DNA of 64,000 nt. Origin: Aeromicrobium choanae. GTDB lineage: Bacteria > Actinomycetota > Actinomycetes > Propionibacteriales > Nocardioidaceae. Under the pieces are notes generated by a model. It was given only the letters and a program-made list of their open reading frames with translations. It did not search any database and was not told the DNA's origin. A program made the position numbers and the translations under genes. The stretch spans positions 3,162,001-3,226,000 of the forward strand of contig NZ_LT796768.1 of NCBI RefSeq assembly GCF_900167475.1, written 5' to 3'. Position 1 is the first letter of the stretch; each line of letters opens with the position of its first letter. Shown here one piece after another: positions 57,132 through 64,000 of the stretch.

Positions 57132-57690
57132 CAAGAAGAGTTACGGTCTGTCCCAGCCACCGGTCCACCAGGTCCCGCAGTCCCTCGTCGGTCGCGATGA
57201 GGTCGGAGTCGAAGAGCAGCAGCGACAGGGCGAACCGCACCAACATCTCGGTGATCTCGTCGAGGTGCCGGGCGAGACCTGGTGAGCGCTCGAGGATCGG
57301 GGTGAGCGCCAGGCGCGCGGCAGGGACCGCACGCTGCATCATGTCGGCCTCGAACACCGGGTTGTGGGGATCGGGTCGCAGCAGGGCCGCCAGCACCGGG
57401 CGATCGCGCAGGACGGCGCGCGCCGCGACGACCAGCTCGACGACGAACGCCCGTGCGGTGGGCGCGGCATCCGTTCGTTCGCGCACGGCCTCGTACGCCT
57501 CGAAGACGGTCGTCGTCATCGTCTCGGAGACCAGATCGGTCAGTGTGCCGAAGTTGGAGTACACGGTCTGACGCGTGACTCCGGCCTCGCGAGCGACCGA
57601 GGCGACCGTGACAGCGGCGAACCCGTCGTCCTCGATGAGGCGCACGGTCGCCGCCATGATGCGGGCACGGGAACGCATGGCGTCCATCAT
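57124..57690 (-). CDS. TetR-family transcriptional regulator
   Basis: 188 aa from the ATG at 57690 (57687 and 57678 are alternatives; an upstream start at 57726 would overlap der). HTH near residues 10-55: RIMAATVRLIEDDGFAAVTVASVAREAGVTRQTVYSNFGTLTDLVSE. The ligand domain is divergent, as usual. 25 bases before the GMC oxidase gene on the same strand, so it probably controls itself and the oxidase. Ligand unknown; a steroid is a guess from context. Confidence 0.9.
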   Translation of the reverse strand: MMDAMRSRARIMAATVRLIEDDGFAAVTVASVAREAGVTRQTVYSNFGTLTDLVSETMTTTVFEAYEAVRERTDAAPTARAFVVELVVAARAVLRDRPVLAALLRPDPHNPVFEADMMQRAVPAARLALTPILERSPGLARHLDEITEMLVRFALSLLLFDSDLIATDEGLRDLVDRWLGQTVTLLDT

Positions 57691-57704
57691 GACGCACGCC
57701 CCGA

Positions 57705-57710
57705 TAGGCT
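57705..57710 (+). promoter_or_regulatory. Probable -10 of der, leaderless
   Basis: TAGGCT, six bases before the in-frame GTG at 57717, the same hexamer and near-identical spacing as before smc. It favours 57717 over the GTG at 57711 as the der start. Confidence 0.5.
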
Positions 57711-57716
57711 GTGCGG

Positions 57717-59039
57717 GTGTCCACACAGCCCGTCCTCGCCGTCATCGGCCGTCCCAATGTCGGTAAGTCGACTCTGGTCAACCGCATCATCGGACGGCGA
57801 GAGGCCGTCGTGGAGGACGTCCCCGGCGTGACCCGCGACCGCGTCCCGTACGACGCGATCTGGAACGGGCGCGCGTTCACCGTCGTCGACACCGGCGGCT
57901 GGGACCCTGACGCCAAGGGCATGGCCGAGCGCATCGCCGCGCAGGCCGAGGTGGCCATCGCCGTCGCCGACGCCATCTTGTTCGTCGTGGACGCCACCAT
58001 CGGCGCCACCGACATCGACGACCGCGTCGTGAAGCTGCTGCGCGCCTCGGGCAAGCCCGTGGTGCTGGCCGCGAACAAGGTCGACGACCAGAAGGGCGAG
58101 CTCGAGGCCGCCAGCCTGTGGAACCTCGGGCTCGGCGAGCCCTACCCGGTCTCGGCGCTCCACGGTCGTGGCAGCGGCGACATGCTCGACGCGATCCTCG
58201 AGGCGCTGCCCGAGGCTCCGGAGGAGGACTTCGACGCACCCCGCGGCCCGCGCCGCGTGGCCATCGTCGGCAAGCCCAACGTCGGCAAGTCCAGCCTGCT
58301 GAACAAGTTCGCCGGCGAGGACCGCGTCGTGGTCGACAACGTCTCTGGCACCACGGTCGACCCGGTCGACGAGCTGGTCGAGCTCGGCGGTCGCGTCTGG
58401 ACCTTCATCGACACCGCCGGCATCCGCAAGCGCGTGAAGACGGCCACGGGCCACGAGTACTACGCCAGCCTGCGCACGTCGGCCGCGATCGAGCGCGCCG
58501 AAGTGGCCGTCATGGTGATCGACGCGAGCGAGTCGATCTCCGAGCAGGACCTGCGCATCATCAACACGATCGAGGAGACCGGCCGCGCCGTCGTGCTGGC
58601 CTTCAACAAGTGGGACCTCGTCGACGACGAGCGCCGGTTCTACCTGGAGCGCGAGATCGAGCGCGACCTGGTGCAGATCCCGTGGGCGCCGCGCATCAAC
58701 GTGGCGGCCCGCACCGGCTGGCACATCGACCGCCTCGTGCGCGCGCTCGACGCCGCCCTCGAGGGCTGGGAGACCCGCGTGTCCACTGGCGCGCTGAACT
58801 CGTTCCTCGGCCGTCTCGTCGCCGAGCACCCTCACCCCGTGCGCGGCGGCAAGCAGGCGAAGATCCTCTTCGGCACCCAGGCGTCCACGGCGCCGCCCAC
58901 CTTCGTGCTCTTCACGTCGGGCAAGCTCGAGGCCGGCTACCTGCGCTTCATCGAGCGCCGCCTGCGCGAGGAGTTCGGCTTCGTGGGCAGCCCGATCCAC
59001 CTGCAGCAGCGTCCGCGCAAGAAGCGCGAGCGCCGCTGA
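57717..59039 (+). CDS. der: Ribosome-assembly GTPase Der (EngA)
   Basis: 440 aa from the GTG at 57717. Two tandem GTPase domains: GRPNVGKST ... [11 protein letters not shown] ... NKVD, then GKPNVGKSS ... DTAGIRKR ... NKWD, followed by the C-terminal KH-like domain ([31 protein letters not shown]). It acts in 50S subunit maturation. The stop overlaps the glutaminase start by one base. Confidence 0.96.
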   Translation: MSTQPVLAVIGRPNVGKSTLVNRIIGRREAVVEDVPGVTRDRVPYDAIWNGRAFTVVDTGGWDPDAKGMAERIAAQAEVAIAVADAILFVVDATIGATDIDDRVVKLLRASGKPVVLAANKVDDQKGELEAASLWNLGLGEPYPVSALHGRGSGDMLDAILEALPEAPEEDFDAPRGPRRVAIVGKPNVGKSSLLNKFAGEDRVVVDNVSGTTVDPVDELVELGGRVWTFIDTAGIRKRVKTATGHEYYASLRTSAAIERAEVAVMVIDASESISEQDLRIINTIEETGRAVVLAFNKWDLVDDERRFYLEREIERDLVQIPWAPRINVAARTGWHIDRLVRALDAALEGWETRVSTGALNSFLGRLVAEHPHPVRGGKQAKILFGTQASTAPPTFVLFTSGKLEAGYLRFIERRLREEFGFVGSPIHLQQRPRKKRERR

Positions 59040-60229
59040 TGCGCTCGCCCGTCCCCGACTACCTCGACGAGGTTCTGCAGGCCTGCGGCGGCATCGAGGG
59101 CGAGCCGGCCGACTACATTCCCGAGCTGGCGAAGGTCGATCCCGCGCTGTCGGCGATCGCCCTCAGCACGGTGGACGACGCGCACCACAGTGCGGGCGAC
59201 GCCGAGCACCGCTTCACCATCCAGTCGATGTCGAAGCCGTTCGCCTACGCCGTGGCGATCGAGCACCTCGGCTGGGATGCGGTGCACGCGAAGATCGACG
59301 TCGAGCCGTCGGGCGAGGCGTTCAACGAGATCTCGGTGGACTCCGAGACCGGCCGCCCCCACAACGCGATGATCAACGCGGGCGCGATCGCGACCGCGGG
59401 CCTCGTGGGCTCCTTCGAGCGCTTCGCGGATTTCGCGTCCCGGCTGGCCGGCCGCGAGCTCGAGGTCGACGAGGCGGTCTTCGAGTCGGAGATGGGCTCG
59501 ACCCACCGCAACCTCGCCCTGGCCCACCTCATGGCGGCCTACGGCATCGTCGAGGACCCGGTGGACGCCGTCGAGCGGTACGTGCGGCAGTGCTCGCTGG
59601 CAGTGGACGTCCGCGACCTCTCGCGGATGGCGGCGACCCTGGCGAACGGCGGCGTGCAGCCCGAGTCGGGGGAGCGGATCATGGCGGAGCGCACCACCCG
59701 CCAGGTCCTGAGCGTGATGGCCACGTGCGGCATGTACGACGCGGCGGGGGACTGGCTCAGCACCGTGGGCATCCCGGCCAAGAGCGGTGTCTCGGGCGGC
59801 ATCATCGGCGTGCTGCCCGGACAGGTGGGCGTCGCGGTGTTCTCGCCCGGCCTGGATGCGCACGGGAACAGCGCGCGCGGCGTCGAGATGATGCGCCGGC
59901 TGTCCGACGACATGGGCATGCACCTGATGAACCCCGGACGCCCGTCGCGTTCGGCGCTGGCCGACGTGCGGGTCGAGGACGGGACCACGGTCTACGTCCT
60001 GGGCGGCGACCTGCTGTTCGCGAGCGCCGAGTCGCTGATCCGCCACCTGGTGGAGCACCCGCCGGAGACCTCGCAGGTCGTCTTCGACATCAGCCGGGTC
60101 GACGAGGTCACCGACGTGGGGCGCCGGATGGCCGCGGAGGCCAGGCGCCGCCTGGAGCTCGACGGGCTCGACGTCACCGTGATCGACTTCGAGGGATCCG
60201 ACCGCCTGGCCCAGCAGCACTCCAGCTAG
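59039..60229 (+). CDS. glsA: Glutaminase fused to a C-terminal STAS domain
   Basis: 396 aa from the ATG at 59039. Serine-dependent beta-lactamase-like glutaminase: catalytic SxxK in IQSMSKPFAYAVAIE, then SVDSETGRPHNAMINAGAIATAGL and SGVSGGIIGVLPGQVGVAVFSPGLD. After residue ~300 comes a STAS-like domain (VYVLGGDLLFASAESLIRHLV, VVFDISRVDEVTDVGRRMAAE). Hydrolyses glutamine to glutamate and ammonia in the cytoplasm. The STAS part may sense or anchor. Converges with the HNH gene with a four-base overlap. Confidence 0.92.
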   Translation: MRSPVPDYLDEVLQACGGIEGEPADYIPELAKVDPALSAIALSTVDDAHHSAGDAEHRFTIQSMSKPFAYAVAIEHLGWDAVHAKIDVEPSGEAFNEISVDSETGRPHNAMINAGAIATAGLVGSFERFADFASRLAGRELEVDEAVFESEMGSTHRNLALAHLMAAYGIVEDPVDAVERYVRQCSLAVDVRDLSRMAATLANGGVQPESGERIMAERTTRQVLSVMATCGMYDAAGDWLSTVGIPAKSGVSGGIIGVLPGQVGVAVFSPGLDAHGNSARGVEMMRRLSDDMGMHLMNPGRPSRSALADVRVEDGTTVYVLGGDLLFASAESLIRHLVEHPPETSQVVFDISRVDEVTDVGRRMAAEARRRLELDGLDVTVIDFEGSDRLAQQHSS

Positions 60230-61419
60230 GCCGCGGGCCACAGGTCGAGCTCGACCACCACGGGCGAGGGCAGGCGCCATCGCTCGCGGTGCTCGACCGC
60301 GGGGGCGATGAACTTCTCGGGCAGCCTGTCGTGGGACTTCATGTTGTGGTGCTTGCGGCAGAGACACCGCAGGTTCCCCGCGCTGGTGGTTCCCCCGCGG
60401 TCGTGGGCCAGCGCGTGGTCGAGATCGGTCTCGGCCGCTGGCGCTCGGCACCCGGCCACGCGACAGGTGCCGTCGCGCCAGTGCAACGCCGCTCTCAGCG
60501 CATCCGGTGGCTGGTAGCCCAGGCTGGTGGTGTCGAGCACTCGACCCACCGGATCGAGGACGAGCCGGCGGAACAGCGTGGTCTCGGACTCGGCCAGCTC
60601 ACGGACCCACCGCGCGGGCACGGCGTGCTCGCCGTCGCGGGTGATGCCCGGTCCCTCGGTGAGGCCGATGAGGTCGGCCGCGTCGATGCTGATGGCGATC
60701 TCGGCACGGACGTCGGTCTCGGTGCCGGTGCAGGAGGTGAGCCAGTGACCGACGAGGTCGGCCTGACGCTGGTCGCGGGTGCGGCAGTCGATCTCGCCGG
60801 TGTCGGGATCGACCTTCGGGAGCTGCTTCGCCGCCCGGCGGAGGCGGTGTCCGACCGCGATGGCGACGTGGGTGGGCAGGAGGGCGTTCAGCCAGGACGT
60901 TCCGTCGCCGTTGTGGCTGATGTCGACTCGACGGGTCTCCACCGCGCGGTCGGCCTCGGCCTCGACCTCCTCGGGCTCGAGGCGTGCCCGCATCCTGTTC
61001 AGCCAGGCGCGCAGCTCGCCGACGGTGTGTGAGCTTGCGAAGGGCACGACGCTGGCGTCGAGTGCCTCGACCGAGGGCGTGTGGGCGAGCTTGTCGATCG
61101 TGTCGGCGATCAGCGTGGCGCGGGCGGCGTCGATGGAGCCGTCGCCGAAGGCGATCCACGTGCGGGGCGCGCGATCACGCAGGATCCCGGCGTCGTTCAC
61201 GATGCCCCACACGCGGTGCTCCGTGGCGTGGAGGGCGTGGGCGATCTGGAGGGTGACCCCGCGCCGGCCGAGCTCCCTGCCAATCTCGGGGGCGTCCTCC
61301 GCGTCGACCTCGGCGCAACCGGACTCGTGGGCCGTGAGGATCAGCGACCAGGAGGCGAACTCGCCCCGTGCCTGCGCACGCGCCGCGCTCTGCAGCAGCA
61401 GCTCCTGGGGTCGTTCCAT
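60226..61419 (-). CDS. DUF222 / HNH endonuclease domain protein
   Basis: 397 aa. N-terminal ~280-residue DUF222 region (helical; RVWGIVNDAGILRDRAPRTWIAFGDGSIDAARATLIAD), then a C-terminal HNH with CRVAGCRAPAAETDLDHALAHDRGGTTSAGNLRCLCRKHHNMKSH: D-H, N and H of the metal site plus two Cys pairs. Multi-copy in Actinomycetota genomes and linked to mobile DNA in some, but the function is unknown. No partner gene is visible. Confidence 0.9.
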   Translation of the reverse strand: MERPQELLLQSAARAQARGEFASWSLILTAHESGCAEVDAEDAPEIGRELGRRGVTLQIAHALHATEHRVWGIVNDAGILRDRAPRTWIAFGDGSIDAARATLIADTIDKLAHTPSVEALDASVVPFASSHTVGELRAWLNRMRARLEPEEVEAEADRAVETRRVDISHNGDGTSWLNALLPTHVAIAVGHRLRRAAKQLPKVDPDTGEIDCRTRDQRQADLVGHWLTSCTGTETDVRAEIAISIDAADLIGLTEGPGITRDGEHAVPARWVRELAESETTLFRRLVLDPVGRVLDTTSLGYQPPDALRAALHWRDGTCRVAGCRAPAAETDLDHALAHDRGGTTSAGNLRCLCRKHHNMKSHDRLPEKFIAPAVEHRERWRLPSPVVVELDLWPAA

Positions 61420-61479
61420 GTGCTCAATCTAGAGACGACCTCTGACAGTTCTGTTGGGCCCGGGATCCAGTGCCTCCCG

Positions 61480-62445
61480 TCAGATTCCGAGGTCCTGCTG
61501 CACCTTCCGCAGCGCCTCGGCCGATGCCTGCAGCTGCCGCTCCTCGTGCGCCGACATCCGCACGTCGAGCACCCGCGCGACGCCCTTCGCGTTCACGATG
61601 CTCGGCAGGGAGAGAGCCACGCCGTCGATCCCGTGGTGGCCCCGGTGGACGATGCTGACGGGCAGGACGGCGTTCTCGTCGCTCAGCACCGCCTCGATGA
61701 TTCGGGTGGCCGAGACGCCGATCGCGTAGTTGGTGGCGCCCTTGCCCTCGATCACGGCATAGGCGGCATTGCGGACGCGGTCGGTGATGTCGTCGAGCTC
61801 GTGGTGGGAGAACGGGCGGGAGTCCTCCGCGGTGGCGGACGGCACCCAGTCAAGGATCGGCACCGGCCCGATGCGGGCCTGGGACCACAGCGCGAACTCC
61901 GTGTCGCCGTGCTCGCCCACGATGTCGGCGTGCACGCTGTGCGGCGCCACCCCGGCGCGACCGGCGAGCAGCTGGCGCAGCCGTGACGTGTCGAGCACGG
62001 TGCCCGACGCCATCACCCGCTCGTCCGGCAGCCCGGTGATCTGTTGGGCCGCCACGGTGAGCACGTCGCACGGGTTGGTCACGAGCATGTAGACGGCGTT
62101 GGGGGCCTGCTGCATCAGGACCGGCAGCATCTGCTCGAGGATCCTGACGTTCGTGCCCGCCAGGTCGATGCGCGTTTGGCCGGGATCCTGCTTCGCACCC
62201 GCGGTGATCACCACCAGATGGGCCCCGGCGACGACCGACGGGTCGGCCCCGCCGATGATCTGACTGCTGCCGGTGAACAGGGCGCCGTGCTGGAGATCCA
62301 GCACCTCTGCCTCGACCTTCGGCCGGTTCACGTCGTACAGCGCGATGGTGCGCGCGGAGCGCCGGATCAGGCAGGCGTAGGCGATCGCCGTGCCGACGCT
62401 GCCCGCGCCCACGATGGCGACCTTGGAGTTCTCGATGACGGCCAT
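61480..62445 (-). CDS. ldh: L-lactate dehydrogenase
   Basis: 321 aa from the ATG at 62445; the open frame continues upstream into the tRNA promoter and is not used. NAD loop KVAIVGAGSVGTAIAYA, Asp selecting NAD (ALYDVNR), substrate loop KQDPGQTRIDL with Gln and Arg (lactate rather than malate), VTNPCDVLT and the catalytic His in DIVGEHGDTEFALWS. Interconverts pyruvate and L-lactate. It is divergent from the tRNA gene. Confidence 0.95.
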   Translation of the reverse strand: MAVIENSKVAIVGAGSVGTAIAYACLIRRSARTIALYDVNRPKVEAEVLDLQHGALFTGSSQIIGGADPSVVAGAHLVVITAGAKQDPGQTRIDLAGTNVRILEQMLPVLMQQAPNAVYMLVTNPCDVLTVAAQQITGLPDERVMASGTVLDTSRLRQLLAGRAGVAPHSVHADIVGEHGDTEFALWSQARIGPVPILDWVPSATAEDSRPFSHHELDDITDRVRNAAYAVIEGKGATNYAIGVSATRIIEAVLSDENAVLPVSIVHRGHHGIDGVALSLPSIVNAKGVARVLDVRMSAHEERQLQASAEALRKVQQDLGI

Positions 62446-62474
62446 GGCCCCATTGTGGGGTGCCCCCGGCCCGA

Positions 62475-62504
62475 TGACGACCTCGGCGAGACCTGCGCTA
62501 GACT
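62475..62504 (+). promoter_or_regulatory. Probable tRNA-Pro promoter
   Basis: TGACGA (62475-62480) and TAGACT (62499-62504) separated by 18 bases; the mature tRNA starts 14 bases after the -10. It lies in the divergent gap to ldh. Confidence 0.5.
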
Positions 62505-62518
62505 CTTGCAGGTTGTCA

Positions 62519-62592
62519 CGGGCTGTAGCGCAGCTTGGTAGCGCACCTGACTGGGGGTCAGGGGGTCGCAGGTTCAAATCCTGTCAGCCCGA
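62519..62592 (+). tRNA. tRNA-Pro (anticodon GGG)
   Basis: Cloverleaf read by hand: acceptor CGGGCTG/CAGCCCG with discriminator A; D arm GCGC-AGCTTGGTA-GCGC; anticodon stem CCTGA/TCAGG with loop CTGGGGG, anticodon GGG at 34-36; T arm CAGG-TTCAAAT-CCTG. 74 bases, and CCA is not encoded. Confidence 0.95.
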
Positions 62593-62598
62593 CCGTGA

Positions 62599-62631
62599 GG
62601 TACCGGGAATTCCAGCGGAGTTCCCGGTACC
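62599..62631 (+). terminator. Strong hairpin after tRNA-Pro
   Basis: GGTACCGGGAA pairs with TTCCCGGTACC; the stem extends inward by four more pairs to a three-base loop. It starts seven bases after the tRNA and has no T-run. The following stretch to 62790 shows no supportable gene. Confidence 0.65.
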
Positions 62632-62790
62632 GGAAGAGACGACAGACGGCCAAGTGTCCAGTTGGTGTCCACAGCGGATGGCAGGACCGCCCTCCCTGCT
62701 GCTTGCGGCGACAAGCTCGCCGCCACCCCGATCACACGCGCTCTCCTCGACACGGGCGAGAGTCCTGTCATACGCGGTGCAGCAGATTAC

Positions 62791-63291
62791 CTAGGCGACA
62801 CCCGATCGCTCGCACTCATCGACATACGCGGCCGTGAGAGCGTCGAGCACGCTGCCGACGCCGTCGGCGCGTGGTATCCCCAGGTGCAGTTCACGGAGTT
62901 CATCCATGAACGCCTCCCAGAGCTCTGGACCGCCGGTCTCGAGCAACTCTGCTCGGATCGCGAGCTCGGGGGAGACCGGAAGATGACGCCGCCCCCAGGA
63001 GCCGAGGTGGGCGAACACCGGCACGAGTTGGATTGACGGTTCCGTCAGGCTGTAGATCACCTTCTGCTTGTGGGAGGGATCCGCGACCCGGGAGAGCATC
63101 CCCAGGTCGACGAGTCGAGCGAGCCTGTTCGCGAGGATGTTGCTGGCGATGTGCTCGTCGGAGTTCGCGAGCAGCTCCCCGTAGTGCCGGCGGTTTCCGA
63201 ACGTGATGTCGCGCAGGACGAGCAACGTCCACCTGTCGCCGAACACCTCGAGAGAGAGATTGATCGGGCATCCGGATCGGTTCGTGTCCAC
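62791..63291 (-). CDS. HxlR-family transcriptional regulator
   Basis: 166 aa from the GTG at 63291, which has AAGGGA six bases before it; an ATG at 63330 is in frame but would put coding sequence into the probable operator. HxlR core: GCPINLSLEVFGDRWTLLVLRDITFGNRRHYGELL with the conserved N-terminal Cys, then SNILANRLARLVDLGMLSR as recognition helix. Members often sense aldehydes or quinones through this Cys. It is divergent from the DHFR-like reductase, its probable target. Confidence 0.9.
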   Translation of the reverse strand: MDTNRSGCPINLSLEVFGDRWTLLVLRDITFGNRRHYGELLANSDEHIASNILANRLARLVDLGMLSRVADPSHKQKVIYSLTEPSIQLVPVFAHLGSWGRRHLPVSPELAIRAELLETGGPELWEAFMDELRELHLGIPRADGVGSVLDALTAAYVDECERSGVA

Positions 63292-63309
63292 GTTGCGTCC
63301 CTTCTCATG

Positions 63310-63374
63310 AAACCACTTGCAATCTACCATCGGTTCTGATTACGCTCGATCCAATTGCAGAACACCAGTGGTTT
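63310..63374. promoter_or_regulatory. Nested inverted repeats between HxlR and reductase genes
   Basis: AAACCACT (63310-63317) pairs with AGTGGTTT (63367-63374), and inside them TGCAAT (63318-63323) pairs with ATTGCA (63354-63359), all perfect. They lie in an AT-richer divergent gap and probably include the HxlR operator and both promoters. Confidence 0.45.
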
Positions 63375-63474
63375 GGACTGGCGTCGCGTGCCGGTCGCCG
63401 CAGGGATGGTGGGCAGCGTCTCGGCTCGCGCATCCCGGTTCGTCACGCACATCGACTACCGGATCGGATGAGTC

Positions 63475-64000
63475 ATGGCCAAAGTGGCGTGGGGATTCAC
63501 CTGCTCGATCGACGGCTTCATCGCCGGCCCCGATCACGACATGAGCTGGCTGTCGGCCTCAGAGCCGATGGCTGAGGGCATGACGGCGAGCATGGCGGGA
63601 AAGGTGGGTGTGATCATCTCCGGCAGAGCCGGCTACGACGCCGCTCAGGCCCAGAGGGACGAACGCGACGAGATGACCTCCGAGGCGTACGGCGGCGCGT
63701 GGTCGGGAACCGAGTTCATCCTCACGCACCGACCGGAGGAGATCGCAGACGATCCGACGATCGTTCCGCTCAACGTCGACGTCGGCGAGGCCATCCGCCG
63801 GGCGAAGGAGATCGCCGGCGACGAGGACGTCCAGATCATCAGCGCGGACATCGCCCGCCAGGCACTGGAGCAGGATCTCATCGACGAGCTGCAGGTCTTC
63901 GTCGCTCCGGTGTTCCTGGGCGACGGCATCCGGATCTTCGACGTCCCCGGCGGGCGCCGCTACGACTGGGAGCTCGTCGAGACCTACGAGGGTGCCGAGC
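63475..64000 (+). CDS. DHFR-like (RibD C-terminal domain) reductase, 3' end outside window
   Basis: First 175 residues only; the frame is open at the window end. Starts MAKVAWGFTCSIDGFIAGPDHDMSWL, the typical yyaP/RibD_C opening. VGVIISGRAGYDAAQ, TEFILTHRPEEI, DVQIISADIARQALEQDLIDELQVFVAPVFLGDGIRIFD are further family blocks, including the NADPH-side strand. Such proteins are NADPH-dependent reductases of unknown substrate, often controlled by a divergent regulator, here HxlR. Confidence 0.88.
   Translation, partial: MAKVAWGFTCSIDGFIAGPDHDMSWLSASEPMAEGMTASMAGKVGVIISGRAGYDAAQAQRDERDEMTSEAYGGAWSGTEFILTHRPEEIADDPTIVPLNVDVGEAIRRAKEIAGDEDVQIISADIARQALEQDLIDELQVFVAPVFLGDGIRIFDVPGGRRYDWELVETYEGAE

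Noticed and set aside
62662-63036. 124-codon plus-strand frame after tRNA-Pro
   Set aside because: Its second half is antisense to the HxlR gene, it lacks an RBS, and the sequence resembles no family I know.
62519-64000. Integrated element at tRNA-Pro
   Set aside because: No integrase gene and no direct repeat of the tRNA 3' end in the window.

Overview
The window is about 70% GC. It uses many GTG starts and 1- to 4-base stop/start overlaps, and it carries marker families typical of Actinomycetota: a DUF222-HNH nuclease, a Hen1-Pnkp pair, class I cholesterol oxidase-like flavoprotein, a bPH2 protein pair and a GlnR-type box. Gene content and style suggest the Propionibacteriales (Nocardioidaceae, for example an Aeromicrobium-like organism). 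That placement is an inference from gene families, with no database search behind it. Most of the window looks chromosomal core. I see no insertion sequence, prophage or CRISPR array.

Layout. 1-3.5 kb: the 3' part of hen1 and a complete pnkp (RNA end-healing and sealing), then two very small membrane proteins. 3.5-9.9 kb: two tandem methyltransferases; on the minus strand, a PLP decarboxylase, a CPA1 antiporter, an M15 peptidase lipoprotein and an ArsR/SRPBCC pair with its own operator. 9.96-12.94 kb: an islet of small accessory genes with weaker codon bias (EF-Tu domain-3-like, Imm8 immunity-like, DUF6881, HEAT-repeat, zinc-ribbon). It is bordered by a decayed duplicate of the pfkB 3' end. 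12.9-18.6 kb, minus strand: pfkB kinase, VOC protein, GNAT, then the zinc locus znuA-znuC-znuB-zur with twin Zur-like boxes at the znuA start.

18.6-27.1 kb, minus strand: an amino-sugar operon in the order ROK repressor, binding protein, two permeases, GH3 hexosaminidase, ROK kinase, nagB and an MsiK-type ATPase. Its AT-rich operator abuts the repressor gene. Its expected partner nagA sits apart at 32.1 kb. Together these would import a GlcNAc oligosaccharide, cleave it, phosphorylate it, and then deacetylate and deaminate the product to fructose-6-phosphate.

27.2-51.9 kb, plus strand apart from the bPH2 pair: glyS, a lipoprotein and dusB; nagA; smc and a thioesterase; cydABDC (bd oxidase and its assembly exporter); ftsY; amtB-glnB-glnD behind a GlnR-like box; ffh; gntK-gntP. 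smc, ftsY and ffh frame this block, with cyd and nitrogen-control genes set between them.

51.9-64 kb: a heterodimeric ABC exporter; a cholesterol oxidase-like GMC flavoprotein under a TetR regulator; der; a glutaminase-STAS fusion; a DUF222-HNH nuclease; L-lactate dehydrogenase; tRNA-Pro(GGG); and a divergent HxlR / DHFR-like reductase pair, the latter cut by the window end. A recurring feature is a TAnnnT -10 element 6-8 bases before the start codon (smc, nagA, ftsY, ffh, gntK, the exporter, der), which points to widespread leaderless mRNAs.
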